A stretch of 64,000 bases of DNA, taken from contig NZ_JABBYC010000001.1 in assembly GCF_016742955.1 (NCBI RefSeq), positions 186,001-250,000 on the forward strand, in the 5' to 3' direction. Shown piece by piece: positions 35,395 through 43,277 of this stretch. This stretch comes from Myceligenerans indicum (GTDB taxonomy: Bacteria; Actinomycetota; Actinomycetes; Actinomycetales; Cellulomonadaceae). Position numbers and translations under genes: made by a program. Numbering within the stretch: position 1 is the first letter of the stretch; each line of letters opens with the position of its first letter. The notes beneath the pieces are model-generated. The model saw only the letters and a program-made list of their open reading frames with translations, was not told the origin of the DNA and ran no database searches.

Positions 35395-35849
35395 TGTCGT
35401 CGGGGCCCCGTTCTGGAGGCGCCGGCCCCGGAGGATCCGGGAGCCGGCGTTCCCGGTGCACGGCCGCCGGGATGACGGTCTCCGGACCGAGCGAGCGCGG
35501 GTCGGCCTCGATCCAGTACGTGTTCATCCTCCCGGCGCTGTTCACGCTGATGTTCGCGTTCGTGCAGGGGGCGATGTACTACCAAGGCAAGACCATCGCC
35601 ATCGCGGCCGCGGAGGAGGGCGCGCGCATCGCCGCTTCCGAGGGCGGGACGCTGGCCGAGGGACAGGCCGCCGCCCGGCTGTACGTCGCGAACACGACGG
35701 TCGGGCTCAGCGGGACGCTGGTCTCGGGCGCCGGTAGTGCCGACCAGGTCACGATCACGGTCACCACGCACACGGTGTCGCTGGTTCCGGCCTGGAGCCC
35801 GACGGTCGTCCAGTCGGCGAGCCTGCCGGTGGAGAGGATCACGGGGTGA
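35394..35849 (+). CDS. TadE-like pseudopilin
   Basis: A 151-residue TadE-family minor pilin. ATG 35394 overlaps the Flp pilin stop (TGATG). A Gly/Arg/Ser-rich leader ends at Gly36, followed by SASIQYVFILPALFTLMFAF: the +5 position is Gln instead of the usual Glu. The body has the TadE-typical helix (KTIAIAAAEEGARIAASEGG) and a beta-prone C-terminus. Confidence 0.82.
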   Translation: MSSGPRSGGAGPGGSGSRRSRCTAAGMTVSGPSERGSASIQYVFILPALFTLMFAFVQGAMYYQGKTIAIAAAEEGARIAASEGGTLAEGQAAARLYVANTTVGLSGTLVSGAGSADQVTITVTTHTVSLVPAWSPTVVQSASLPVERITG

Positions 35850-35947
35850 GGCGGGTTCGCTCGCCGCACACGCGCTGTGGCTGAGCAGGGGGACATGCGC
35901 CGGCTTCGTTCCGAGCGCTCCGGGTACAAGCTTGATGGGAGATCGGA

Positions 35948-36577
35948 TTGAGGTTTCGAAACGACGCACGGCGACCGACGACGACGGTGGTTGGCAGCGC
36001 GTTGCTGGCGGCGGCGGTGGCTGCCGGGCTGAGCGGTTGCATGTCCGGCGATCCGGCGGCGGCACCCGGCGAGACGGCGTCCGGTGAGGCGTCGGTCTCG
36101 GCGTCGGCGTCGGCGGTGGACCCGGCGGAGGCCGCGAAGCAGGAACGGATCGCGGCGGCGCAGGAACGGTACACGGAGTACTTCGAGATCATGGCTCGCT
36201 ACAGCAAGAAGAGCGAGAACCCGTTCCCGGAGTTGCGGGACGGGGGCTATCTCGGAGACGCCGACTTCCAGTCGGGGCAACAGTCCTATTGGCAGAGGCT
36301 GACGGACGACAAGGTCAAGCAAGTTGGTGACGGGAGGATCATCTCGTTCTCCGAGGTCGAGTACGACGGTGACCCATTGGATGACGAAATCGCGGGGCAC
36401 CGGATTCGTATGAAGGTCTGTATCGACAACACGGACTTCGATCTCCTGGAGCCCGATGGGCGTTCGATCGTCACAGATGATGCTCCGGCGAAGGGCTTGG
36501 CATCTGTGGTCATGCAAGGTCAGTCGACCGGTCTGTGGTCCGTGCGTGAGGATGGTGCGACCGGTGTCGCGTGCTGA
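35948..36577 (+). CDS. Lipoprotein encoded in the Tad operon, unknown function
   Basis: A 209-residue exported lipoprotein with a TTG start. Signal peptide with lipobox around Cys31 (AAGLSGCMSG), then a Ser/Ala/Glu linker, a helix (AEAAKQERIAAAQERYTEYF) and a compact alpha/beta domain. Similar small lipoproteins occur in actinobacterial Tad loci (possibly the group annotated DUF6318, from memory, not verified). Base composition from about 36200 onward is clearly less GC-rich than the neighbouring pilus genes. Confidence 0.7.
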   Translation: MRFRNDARRPTTTVVGSALLAAAVAAGLSGCMSGDPAAAPGETASGEASVSASASAVDPAEAAKQERIAAAQERYTEYFEIMARYSKKSENPFPELRDGGYLGDADFQSGQQSYWQRLTDDKVKQVGDGRIISFSEVEYDGDPLDDEIAGHRIRMKVCIDNTDFDLLEPDGRSIVTDDAPAKGLASVVMQGQSTGLWSVREDGATGVAC

Positions 36578-37541
36578 GGTTCGCAACAGGGTGACCGGCG
36601 TGGCATTTCTCGTGGTGTTCACCCTGGGATTGCTGGGCGCTCCCACCTTCGCTCAGGGATCCTCGTCGCCTCTGGGTGGTTCCTGTTACAGGGGGGTCTG
36701 CGACGAGACGAGTGATGACGGGACGAGCGGCGAAGTGGGTGTCGGAGTCACTGGGCCCGGCGCGGGAGACGGCAACAGGGCTGGTGGAGCTGGCGTCCCG
36801 ACCAGCGATCGCGGTGAGCGTACTTGTACTTCTGACGGGCGAGAGATCTCCTGTGATTCGATCCATGGGATCTGGAACGGAACCTGTTACGTCGAGAGGA
36901 TGGACCCTCAGCCGTCGAAGGATGATCCGGTGTGGGAGGGGCTTGACGAAGGAGTGATTCTCGTCTGCACGCCCTATGTCTGCGTGCCGCAGCCTGGTCA
37001 GGACCGGCTCCCCGAAGAAGATTGCCAAGGCCGCCAGGAGTACTGGGCTCCCGTCGACCCGACTCCGGGTGTGGACGCGGCGCGCTTGGCTGAGCGTGCG
37101 GTTGATCAGATGAACTTGTCGGCGATCGAGATCGGGATCGTGCCTGAAGATGAGCCGGGGAAGATCGGGTACGTGGGGTTGCCGGTGTGGATGTGGGCTC
37201 GTGATCCGGGCTCGTCGACGACGGGTCCGAACGAGGCTTCTGCCAGTGCCGGCGGGTATACGGTGACGGCGCGGGCGACGGTGGATCGGATCGAGTGGGA
37301 CATGGGCGATGGTGAGGTCGTGACCTGTGAGGGTCCGGGTACGCCCTACGAGGACCGGTTCGGTGTGCGTGCCTCGCCGGACTGCGGGTACGAGTTCTCC
37401 GAGCAGGGCGACTACACGGTGACGGCCCGCTCGTACTGGACGGTCGCCTGGGAGGGCGTGGGCCAGTCGGGCAGCATTCCGATGACCTTCGAGCGCGAGA
37501 CGCAGATCCGGGTGGGTGAGCTCCAGGTGCTGACCAGATAG
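36552..37541 (+). CDS. Secreted protein of the Tad locus with PKD-like C-terminal region
   Basis: A 329-residue secreted protein starting at ATG 36552, overlapping the lipoprotein gene by 26 bases. A signal peptide (VTGVAFLVVFTLGLLGAPTFAQG) is followed by a Cys-rich, Gly/Thr-rich region and a C-terminal beta-domain with TVDRIEWDMGDGEVVTCEGP and EQGDYTVTARSYWTV, which resembles PKD/immunoglobulin-like folds. Lower GC than neighbours. Probably cell-surface and pilus-associated by context. Function unknown. Confidence 0.68.
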   Translation: MVRPVSRAEVRNRVTGVAFLVVFTLGLLGAPTFAQGSSSPLGGSCYRGVCDETSDDGTSGEVGVGVTGPGAGDGNRAGGAGVPTSDRGERTCTSDGREISCDSIHGIWNGTCYVERMDPQPSKDDPVWEGLDEGVILVCTPYVCVPQPGQDRLPEEDCQGRQEYWAPVDPTPGVDAARLAERAVDQMNLSAIEIGIVPEDEPGKIGYVGLPVWMWARDPGSSTTGPNEASASAGGYTVTARATVDRIEWDMGDGEVVTCEGPGTPYEDRFGVRASPDCGYEFSEQGDYTVTARSYWTVAWEGVGQSGSIPMTFERETQIRVGELQVLTR

Positions 37542-37604
37542 GGCCTTGCCACGGGCCGTGAACGGTACATGTGATGTCGATCTGCTGATCCGAGAGGAGC
37601 AACC

Positions 37605-38039
37605 ATGGCGAGAGACCGGATTTCTCCGCCCGCGACCGAGCTGGGTTCGATCTCGTCGTGGTTGATCACTGGTGCGTTCGTGATGATTCTCGGTGTGGGG
37701 ATCGCCGTCGATCTGACCGGGCAGGTGCACACGCAGACGCGGGCGAACGATGTCGCCAGTCAGGCGGCCCGGGCCGGCGGGCAGCAGCTGGCCGGCAGCG
37801 TGGCGATCCGTGGTGGCGCACCGCAGATCGACGCGAGCCAGGCGGCTCAGGCCGCACGGGCGTATCTGGCGTCGGCAGGTGTGACCGGGACGGTGATGGT
37901 GCGCGGCGATGTCGTCGTCGTCGAGACCACCGACACATACCAGACCAAGTTCCTGTCGCTCATCGGACTCAACACGATGACCGCGACCGGTCACGGGGAG
38001 TCGCGCAGCATCCGGGCCGTCGACGGGACGGAACAGTGA
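37605..38039 (+). CDS. TadG-like pilus-assembly protein
   Basis: A 144-residue protein with one N-terminal membrane segment (SSWLITGAFVMILGVGIAVD) preceded by TELGSI, then DLTGQVHTQTRANDVASQAA, the typical post-helix segment of putative Flp-pilus-assembly TadE/G-like proteins. It lacks a Glu at the +5 position. GAGAGGAG ribosome binding site. The stop overlaps the next start (TGATG). Confidence 0.75.
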   Translation: MARDRISPPATELGSISSWLITGAFVMILGVGIAVDLTGQVHTQTRANDVASQAARAGGQQLAGSVAIRGGAPQIDASQAAQAARAYLASAGVTGTVMVRGDVVVVETTDTYQTKFLSLIGLNTMTATGHGESRSIRAVDGTEQ

Positions 38040-38482
38040 TGCGCCGGGTGCGGTGGCGCGTGGTGGAGTCCGGCGAGCGAGGCTCGGCGGCGATCGAGGC
38101 GGTCATCGGGGTCACCGCGTTCGTGATGCTGGGGTCGATGATCATCGCCGGCGGGCGCGTCGCGATCACGCAACAGGCGATCGAGGCGGCGGCCGCCCAG
38201 GCGGCCCGCGAGGCGTCGATCGCACGCGATCCGGGTGCGGCGCAGGCGGCGGCCCTGTCGCGCGGGCTGGCGAGCCTGGACAACCAGGAGGTGCCGTGCA
38301 CCTCACGCTCGGTCGTCGTCGACACGACGGGGTTCGCCGCTCCGCTGGGCGTGCCCGCCGAGACGGAGGCGACGGTGACGTGCGTCGTCGACCTGTCCGA
38401 TGTCTCCCTCCCAGGGATGCCGGGAAGCCTGACCATCACGGGGACGATGTCGAGCCCGATCGATGCCTACCGGGAGCGATGA
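38039..38482 (+). CDS. Second TadE-like pseudopilin
   Basis: A 147-residue TadE-like protein. A leader ending at Gly15 is followed by SAAIEAVIGVTAFVMLGSMI with Glu20 at +5. The helix continues GGRVAITQQAIEAAAAQAAR, then a beta-prone tail with a cysteine pair. It starts at ATG 38039 overlapping the TadG-like stop. A GTG three bases earlier is possible. Confidence 0.8.
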   Translation: MRRVRWRVVESGERGSAAIEAVIGVTAFVMLGSMIIAGGRVAITQQAIEAAAAQAAREASIARDPGAAQAAALSRGLASLDNQEVPCTSRSVVVDTTGFAAPLGVPAETEATVTCVVDLSDVSLPGMPGSLTITGTMSSPIDAYRER

Positions 38483-38699
38483 GTTCGCCGTGCGTTCGCT
38501 CGGCGCCTCCTGGAGAAGGCGTTCCGCGACCGAGGCGACGTTGAGGACGATCTGCTGGCCGCGTCGTGATCACGCCGCAAGGACAGTTCGCTGACCGATC
38601 TGCCCGACTTTCCTTGACCTCGCACTGGATGTCGAGATTGGGTGTCCCGTGGTGGGTTTGCCGTAGGAGCAGGCCGAGAAGCACAGAAAGGGGGCAAAC
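38483..38699 (+). promoter_or_regulatory. Intergenic segment ahead of the WXG100 genes
   Basis: 217 bases without a plausible gene. TTGACC (38614-38619) could be a -35 element, but no good -10 follows at 17-18 bases. A ribosome binding site (AAAGGGGG) precedes the WXG100 start. Separate expression of the WXG100 genes from the pilus genes is possible. Confidence 0.3.
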
Positions 38700-39041
38700 G
38701 TGGGACAGAAGTTCTCGATGAGCTCCGACGCGTTGTCGAGCCTGACGAAGAAGACCGAGAACTCGGGCCAGGAGCTGACGATGCTCGTGCGGCAGCTGGC
38801 CGAGTCGGCGGCCCCGCTGGAGGGGAAGTTCAACGGCTCGGCCCGTGCGGCGTTCGATCAGTTCAAGCTGCGCACGGATGACATCGCTCGTGAGTTGGAC
38901 GGAGCGTTGTCGGCGGTGCTGTCCGGTGTGGCAGGGATGGACCGGGCATTCGCCGAGGGAGACGCCGAGGGTTCGGACGAGATCCGCGGTGCGCAGGGTT
39001 CGGCGTCGTTCGACGCCGCGCGGTTCGGCGGAGCGCGCTGA
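38700..39041 (+). CDS. WXG100-like protein, candidate type VII substrate
   Basis: A 113-residue, all-helical protein with a GTG start. Two long helices (MSSDALSSLTKKTENSGQEL and a segment ending SARAAFDQFKLRTDDI) are joined by a turn KFNGS, where FNG replaces WxG. Size, helix-turn-helix plan and neighbourhood fit the WXG100/ESAT-6 group. Forms a likely pair with the next gene. Its N-terminus MGQKF recurs in the small ORF next to eccC. Confidence 0.75.
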   Translation: MGQKFSMSSDALSSLTKKTENSGQELTMLVRQLAESAAPLEGKFNGSARAAFDQFKLRTDDIARELDGALSAVLSGVAGMDRAFAEGDAEGSDEIRGAQGSASFDAARFGGAR

Positions 39042-39085
39042 GCGCGTTCGAACGGGAAGCTTCGATCGGATAAGGGGGTTCGCCC

Positions 39086-39403
39086 GTGGCCGGTGCGAAC
39101 GACATGGAGCGCCGCGACTACGACGCGGGTGCGTCGGCGCAGGCGCAGGACAACTTCAACCGGGTCGCACAGCGCCTGGAGGCGTTGATCGACCAGCGCG
39201 ACGCGGATGTCAGAGCCGCGATGGCTGACTACCAGGCGGACGGCGTCTCGGACGAGTACCGCGCCAAGGAGCAGCGGTGGAACGCCGCGGCGAACGAGGT
39301 GCGCGGCATCATCCAGCTGGTTCGTCGGTCGCTGGAGCAGAACGACGCGACCGCGCAGCGCACGCTGAGCAGGGCCAAGGCGGCGGTCGACGGCATCGGT
39401 TGA
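39086..39403 (+). CDS. Second WXG100/ESAT-6-like helical protein
   Basis: A 105-residue, highly charged helical protein with a GTG start. Two helices (DYDAGASAQAQDNFNRVAQR and a segment around YRAKEQRWNAAANEVRGIIQ) flank a loop ADGVSD. No strict WxG is present. Immediately follows the first WXG100-like gene, as partner pairs do. Annotated equivalents are called pore-forming ESAT-6 family proteins. Secretion by the EccC/EccD system upstream is inferred. Confidence 0.7.
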   Translation: MAGANDMERRDYDAGASAQAQDNFNRVAQRLEALIDQRDADVRAAMADYQADGVSDEYRAKEQRWNAAANEVRGIIQLVRRSLEQNDATAQRTLSRAKAAVDGIG

Positions 39404-39524
39404 CGGCTCGGAGCCCCGCGATCCCAGGTCGCGGCACCGGTGTGCCGGTCGACGTGGACGTCGAATCCATGACCGAACCGACATACTGGTACGAGACGCA
39501 CCACGGGCCAGGAGACGGGAGCCG

Positions 39525-42500
39525 ATGAGCCGCTACCAGCAGGACGACCACCAGCCGGTGGGAACCGGGCGCCCCGCTTCTGCCGGGCGGCGCGTTCAGG
39601 GTGCTCTCGCGCTGCTGGTCGTCCTCGGCCTGACGGTCGGGCTGCCGTACGTCCTGCTGTTCGTCGCCGGAAACCCGCTCACGAACGGGGTGCTCGACCC
39701 GGCGAACCTGTTGCGGATCCTCACGTCCCCCGACGACGGAACGCTCCTGATGAGTCTGCTCCAGATCGTGGGCTGGGTCGCGTGGGTCGTGCTGGCGCTG
39801 TCCATCGTGGTCGAGCTCTTCTTCCAGGTGCGGGGCGTGCGGGCCCCGCACCTGCCGGGGCTCGGCATGCCGCAGGGGCTGGCCCGCGGCCTGGTCGGCG
39901 CGGTCATGCTGCTGTTCACCGTGATGCCGGCGGGCCACGCGGCCGCCCTGGGGTCCGGCGTTCCGTCGCCCGGAGCCGTCCCGCCGTCGTCGGTGGCGAC
40001 GACGCTCGACCAGTCGGGCACCGGGCAGGGCGCGGCCACGACTCCGGGCGCAGCAGCCGATCGGCGGACCGTCGGCCAGGACGGGGCCGCCGGGATGCAC
40101 GGCCCGGCGTCGACTGCGCCTGAGCCGGCGTCGGACGCGAACCGCGGACGCCGGGCCTCGCACCGGACCGCGCCGGGCAACGGCACGCCCGCCGGGCGGA
40201 CGCAACCGGCAGCGCGCGCCGACAAGGACGTCGTGGTCCGGCCGGGCGACACCCTCTGGGGAATCGCGGAGGCGGAGCTCGGCGACGGCTCGAAGTACCC
40301 CGAGCTGTACGAGGCGAGCCAGGACGTCCACCAGCCCGGCGGCGCCCGCCTGACCGACCCCGACCTCATCCACCCCGGCTGGACCATTCAGGTGCCGGGT
40401 GCGGGTGACGTGGTTCGGCACGAACGTGCTCCGGGACCGCGCGAGAGGTCGGCCTCCACGCCGGAACGGGTGCTGGACACATCGGTCGCCGCGGCGGTCG
40501 AGGCGAACCAGGCCGTCGGCGGTGGAACCGGAACGAGTGTCGCGGGAGCGCACGCCGCCGGGCAGGAACACGCGGCCCACCGCGTCGCGGACAGGACGCC
40601 GGCGTCCCCATCCGATCGGGCAGGCGGCGAGGTCGCCGCGGGCCGAGAGGACGCCGACAGCGTCGTCGACTCGTCGTCCTCCGCCGACGGCCTGTCGGTC
40701 GAGGTCCCGTGGCAGGTCACGACGGCGACGGGCGCCGGCGCGCTGCTCGCGGCGGGCGTCGTCGGGCTGCTCGCCGCACGCCGCCGGGACCAGCAGCGCA
40801 CGCGCCGGCCCGGTCAGACGCTCCCGTCGGCCACCGGTGCCCTCGGCGGGTTCGAGCAGGCCACGCATGCCGGAGCGGACCAGCCGTCCGTGGAGGCGAT
40901 CGACCGGGCCCTGCGTTCCCTCGCCGCCTCCTGCGTGGGCGCGCGGCGTCCGCTGCCCGTGCTGCGAGCCGCCCGCCTGACGTCGCGCGCCCTGGAGCTG
41001 TATCTGGAGCACCCGGCGCTGCTCCCGCAGCCCTGGACGTCCGCCGGGGACTCGACGGTCTGGACGCTCGCGACCGCCGACGTCGTCGCGCTCCCGCCGG
41101 TCGACCGCACCGCTGCACCAGCTCCGTACCCGTCGCTGGTCACGATCGGGTACGACGACGACCTGGGTCACGTCCTGCTCAACCTGGAGCACCTGGGCGC
41201 CCTCGGGATCACGGGCGACCTCACCACGATGGACGAGATCCTGGCTGCCGTCGCCCTGGAGCTCGCCACCTCGATCTGGGCGGACGAGCTCCAGGTGACG
41301 GTGGTCGGAACGCCGGCCGGCCTGGAACCGGCGATGCGCACCGGCCGTGTCCGGCACCTGCCGTCGGCCGGACGGGTCATCGACGAGCTGGCCCGGCGGG
41401 TCGAGACCGACCATGCCGCGATCGCGGCGCACGACACCGCCGATCTGTACACGGCACGTGTGACGGGGGCGGCGCCGGACACGTGGGCGCCGGAGATCGT
41501 CCTGCTCAGCGCCCCCGTGTCCGACGACGAACGCGCCGACCTCGCCGCCCTGGTAGCAGACCTCCCGCACGTCGCACTGGCCACCGTCACCGGCGGTGAC
41601 GCCGTCGGACCGTGGTCGCTGCACCTCGAGGACGGAGGTCGGGCAGCGACGCTCGCGCCGATCGGGCTGCGCCTCGTTCCGCAGCGGCTGCCCGCGCCGC
41701 AGTACGAGGCGATGCTGGAGCTCGCGACGCTCTCGGCCCCCGGGGCGCCGGCAGGCGAGGCCTGGCCGGAGCCGGGAATCGCCGAGATCGAGGCGGCAGC
41801 CGCGGCCCCGGGGCCACGCATCGAGCCCGCCGTCGACGGGATCGTGCCCGTCGCCGGCGTCGAGCGAACCCCCACGGCCGAGGTCCCGGCCGCCACGTTC
41901 GAGGCGACCCACGTCGCACCACGGATCCTCCTGCTCGGGCCGGTGGACGTCGTCGGCGCGCGAGGACCGGTCGACGACCGGCACAAGGACCGCCTCCTGG
42001 AGTACGCGGCGTTCCTGGGCCTGCACCGCGGCTCGTCGCCCGACGAGATCGACGCCGCGATGTGGCCGGGATCGGTCAGCGGGTCCGCGGTGTCGGTCCG
42101 CACCTCCGCCACGGCCCGGCTGCGCCGCTGGTTCGGTCAGGACGAGTCCGGGCAGGACTTCCTGCCGCGCCACCAGGACGAGGCGATGGCCTTCGGCCCG
42201 GCGGTCACCACGGACGTGGAGAGCTGGGACCTGCTCGTAGGACGTGATCCCCGGCGTGCCACGACGCCGAACCTGACCGGTGCGCTGCGACTCGTGCGCG
42301 GGCTGCCGTTCCAGGACGTGCACCGGCGGCGGTTCGCATGGGCGCAGCCGCTGCGCGAGCGGCTGATCGCCGAGGTGGTTGACGCGGCGTTCGAGCTCGC
42401 CAGGCGTTCCCTGCTCGAGGGCCGGTGGCGCCAGGCGGAGGACGCGGCCGCCGTCGGGCTGCGTCTCGAGCCGGCTCAGGAGAGCCTGTGGCGGCTGCGG

Positions 42501-42674
42501 ATCCTCGCCGCCCACCAGAGCAGCGACCCCGAGGGCGAGGCGGAGGCGATCGAGCGGCTGCTCAGCATCACCGAGCGGCTCGAGTGCAACCTCCAGCCGG
42601 AGACCGAGCAGCTCCTGGCGTCGCTGAAGGAGCCCGGCACGGACTTCGAGCGCTTCATGGCGCAGTCCCTCTGA
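39525..42674 (+). CDS. Membrane-anchored LysM-BTAD regulator
   Basis: A 1049-residue protein. Three membrane segments lie in the first 142 residues (about 26-48, 76-100, 120-142). A LysM domain (~235-290, VVVRPGDTLWGIAEAELGDG) would sit outside. A fourth membrane segment (~398-416) is followed by basic residues. The cytoplasmic C-terminal half ends in an OmpR-like winged helix (~800-880, LLEYAAFLGLHRGSSPDEID) and a bacterial transcriptional activator (BTAD) domain to ~1045. This is the layout of a SARP-type regulator tethered to the envelope and able to contact peptidoglycan. Located at the end of the pilus/WXG100 run, so it may sense wall state and control the locus. Confidence 0.85.
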   Translation: MSRYQQDDHQPVGTGRPASAGRRVQGALALLVVLGLTVGLPYVLLFVAGNPLTNGVLDPANLLRILTSPDDGTLLMSLLQIVGWVAWVVLALSIVVELFFQVRGVRAPHLPGLGMPQGLARGLVGAVMLLFTVMPAGHAAALGSGVPSPGAVPPSSVATTLDQSGTGQGAATTPGAAADRRTVGQDGAAGMHGPASTAPEPASDANRGRRASHRTAPGNGTPAGRTQPAARADKDVVVRPGDTLWGIAEAELGDGSKYPELYEASQDVHQPGGARLTDPDLIHPGWTIQVPGAGDVVRHERAPGPRERSASTPERVLDTSVAAAVEANQAVGGGTGTSVAGAHAAGQEHAAHRVADRTPASPSDRAGGEVAAGREDADSVVDSSSSADGLSVEVPWQVTTATGAGALLAAGVVGLLAARRRDQQRTRRPGQTLPSATGALGGFEQATHAGADQPSVEAIDRALRSLAASCVGARRPLPVLRAARLTSRALELYLEHPALLPQPWTSAGDSTVWTLATADVVALPPVDRTAAPAPYPSLVTIGYDDDLGHVLLNLEHLGALGITGDLTTMDEILAAVALELATSIWADELQVTVVGTPAGLEPAMRTGRVRHLPSAGRVIDELARRVETDHAAIAAHDTADLYTARVTGAAPDTWAPEIVLLSAPVSDDERADLAALVADLPHVALATVTGGDAVGPWSLHLEDGGRAATLAPIGLRLVPQRLPAPQYEAMLELATLSAPGAPAGEAWPEPGIAEIEAAAAAPGPRIEPAVDGIVPVAGVERTPTAEVPAATFEATHVAPRILLLGPVDVVGARGPVDDRHKDRLLEYAAFLGLHRGSSPDEIDAAMWPGSVSGSAVSVRTSATARLRRWFGQDESGQDFLPRHQDEAMAFGPAVTTDVESWDLLVGRDPRRATTPNLTGALRLVRGLPFQDVHRRRFAWAQPLRERLIAEVVDAAFELARRSLLEGRWRQAEDAAAVGLRLEPAQESLWRLRILAAHQSSDPEGEAEAIERLLSITERLECNLQPETEQLLASLKEPGTDFERFMAQSL

Positions 42675-42686
42675 CACCGCCCGGTC

Positions 42687-43145
42687 TCACCCCAGCGTCC
42701 CCGGTTCCCCGTACTGCGGCTCCGTCTCCTCGAAGACCAGCAGGGTCCGCGTGCTGAGCACGCCCTCCATGCCCTGGATCTCGTCGAGCACGATGCGCCG
42801 CAGGTCCGCGTTGTCCCGTGCCCGTACCAGCATCACGACGTCGAACTCCCCGCCCACCAGCGCGAAGTGTGCCACCCCGGGCATCGCCTCGAGCCGCGCC
42901 CGGATGTTGCGCCACTGCGTCTGCACCAGGTTGAGCGTCACGTAGGCCGACGTCGCCAGCCCGGCCGCGACCGGGTCGATGTCGGCGTGGAACCCGCGGA
43001 TCACCCCCTCGCTCCGCAGGCGCCGCGTGCGGGCGTACGCGTTGGCCCGGGAGATGTGCAGGGCCTCGGCCAGCGCGCGCATCGACATGCGCCCGTCGTG
43101 CCGCAGGGCGTCCAGGATCCGTTCGTCCGTGCTGTCGAGTGCCAC
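42687..43145 (-). CDS. Lrp/AsnC-family transcriptional regulator
   Basis: A 152-residue regulator with an N-terminal helix-turn-helix (DSTDERILDALRHDGRMSMR, ALHISRANAYARTRRL) and a C-terminal RAM/AsnC ligand domain (VTLNLVQTQWRNIRARLEAM, GGEFDVVMLVRARDN). GTG 43145 has GGAGGCGAG upstream. Divergent from the branched-chain dehydrogenase operon, which makes it the likely local BkdR-type regulator responding to a branched-chain amino or keto acid. Confidence 0.9.
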   Translation of the reverse strand: MALDSTDERILDALRHDGRMSMRALAEALHISRANAYARTRRLRSEGVIRGFHADIDPVAAGLATSAYVTLNLVQTQWRNIRARLEAMPGVAHFALVGGEFDVVMLVRARDNADLRRIVLDEIQGMEGVLSTRTLLVFEETEPQYGEPGTLG

Positions 43146-43181
43146 CTGTCTCGCCTCCGCCTCATCGCGTGTACGGCCTCT

Positions 43182-43274
43182 GGACGATCGGCTTCCGATC
43201 CGCCCGCACCACGACACATCTTCTCGACCTGAGCGCGGTCATGGCAACCAGATGGCCCTCAGCCGGACAATCGG
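43182..43274. promoter_or_regulatory. Candidate Lrp/AsnC operator region for the bkd operon
   Basis: A dyad GATCGG (43186-43191) / CCGATC (43195-43200) lies in the divergent promoter region. A near-exact direct repeat GGACGATCGG (43182-43191) and GGACAATCGG (43265-43274) is spaced 83 bases, about eight helical turns. The second copy abuts the E1alpha ATG. No Shine-Dalgarno is visible there. Confidence 0.4.
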
Positions 43275-43277
43275 ACC

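Noticed and set aside
38614..38643. TTGACC followed by ATTGGGT as a promoter for the WXG100 genes
   Set aside because: The -10 part matches only two of six positions at either 17 or 18 bases; not enough to call a promoter.
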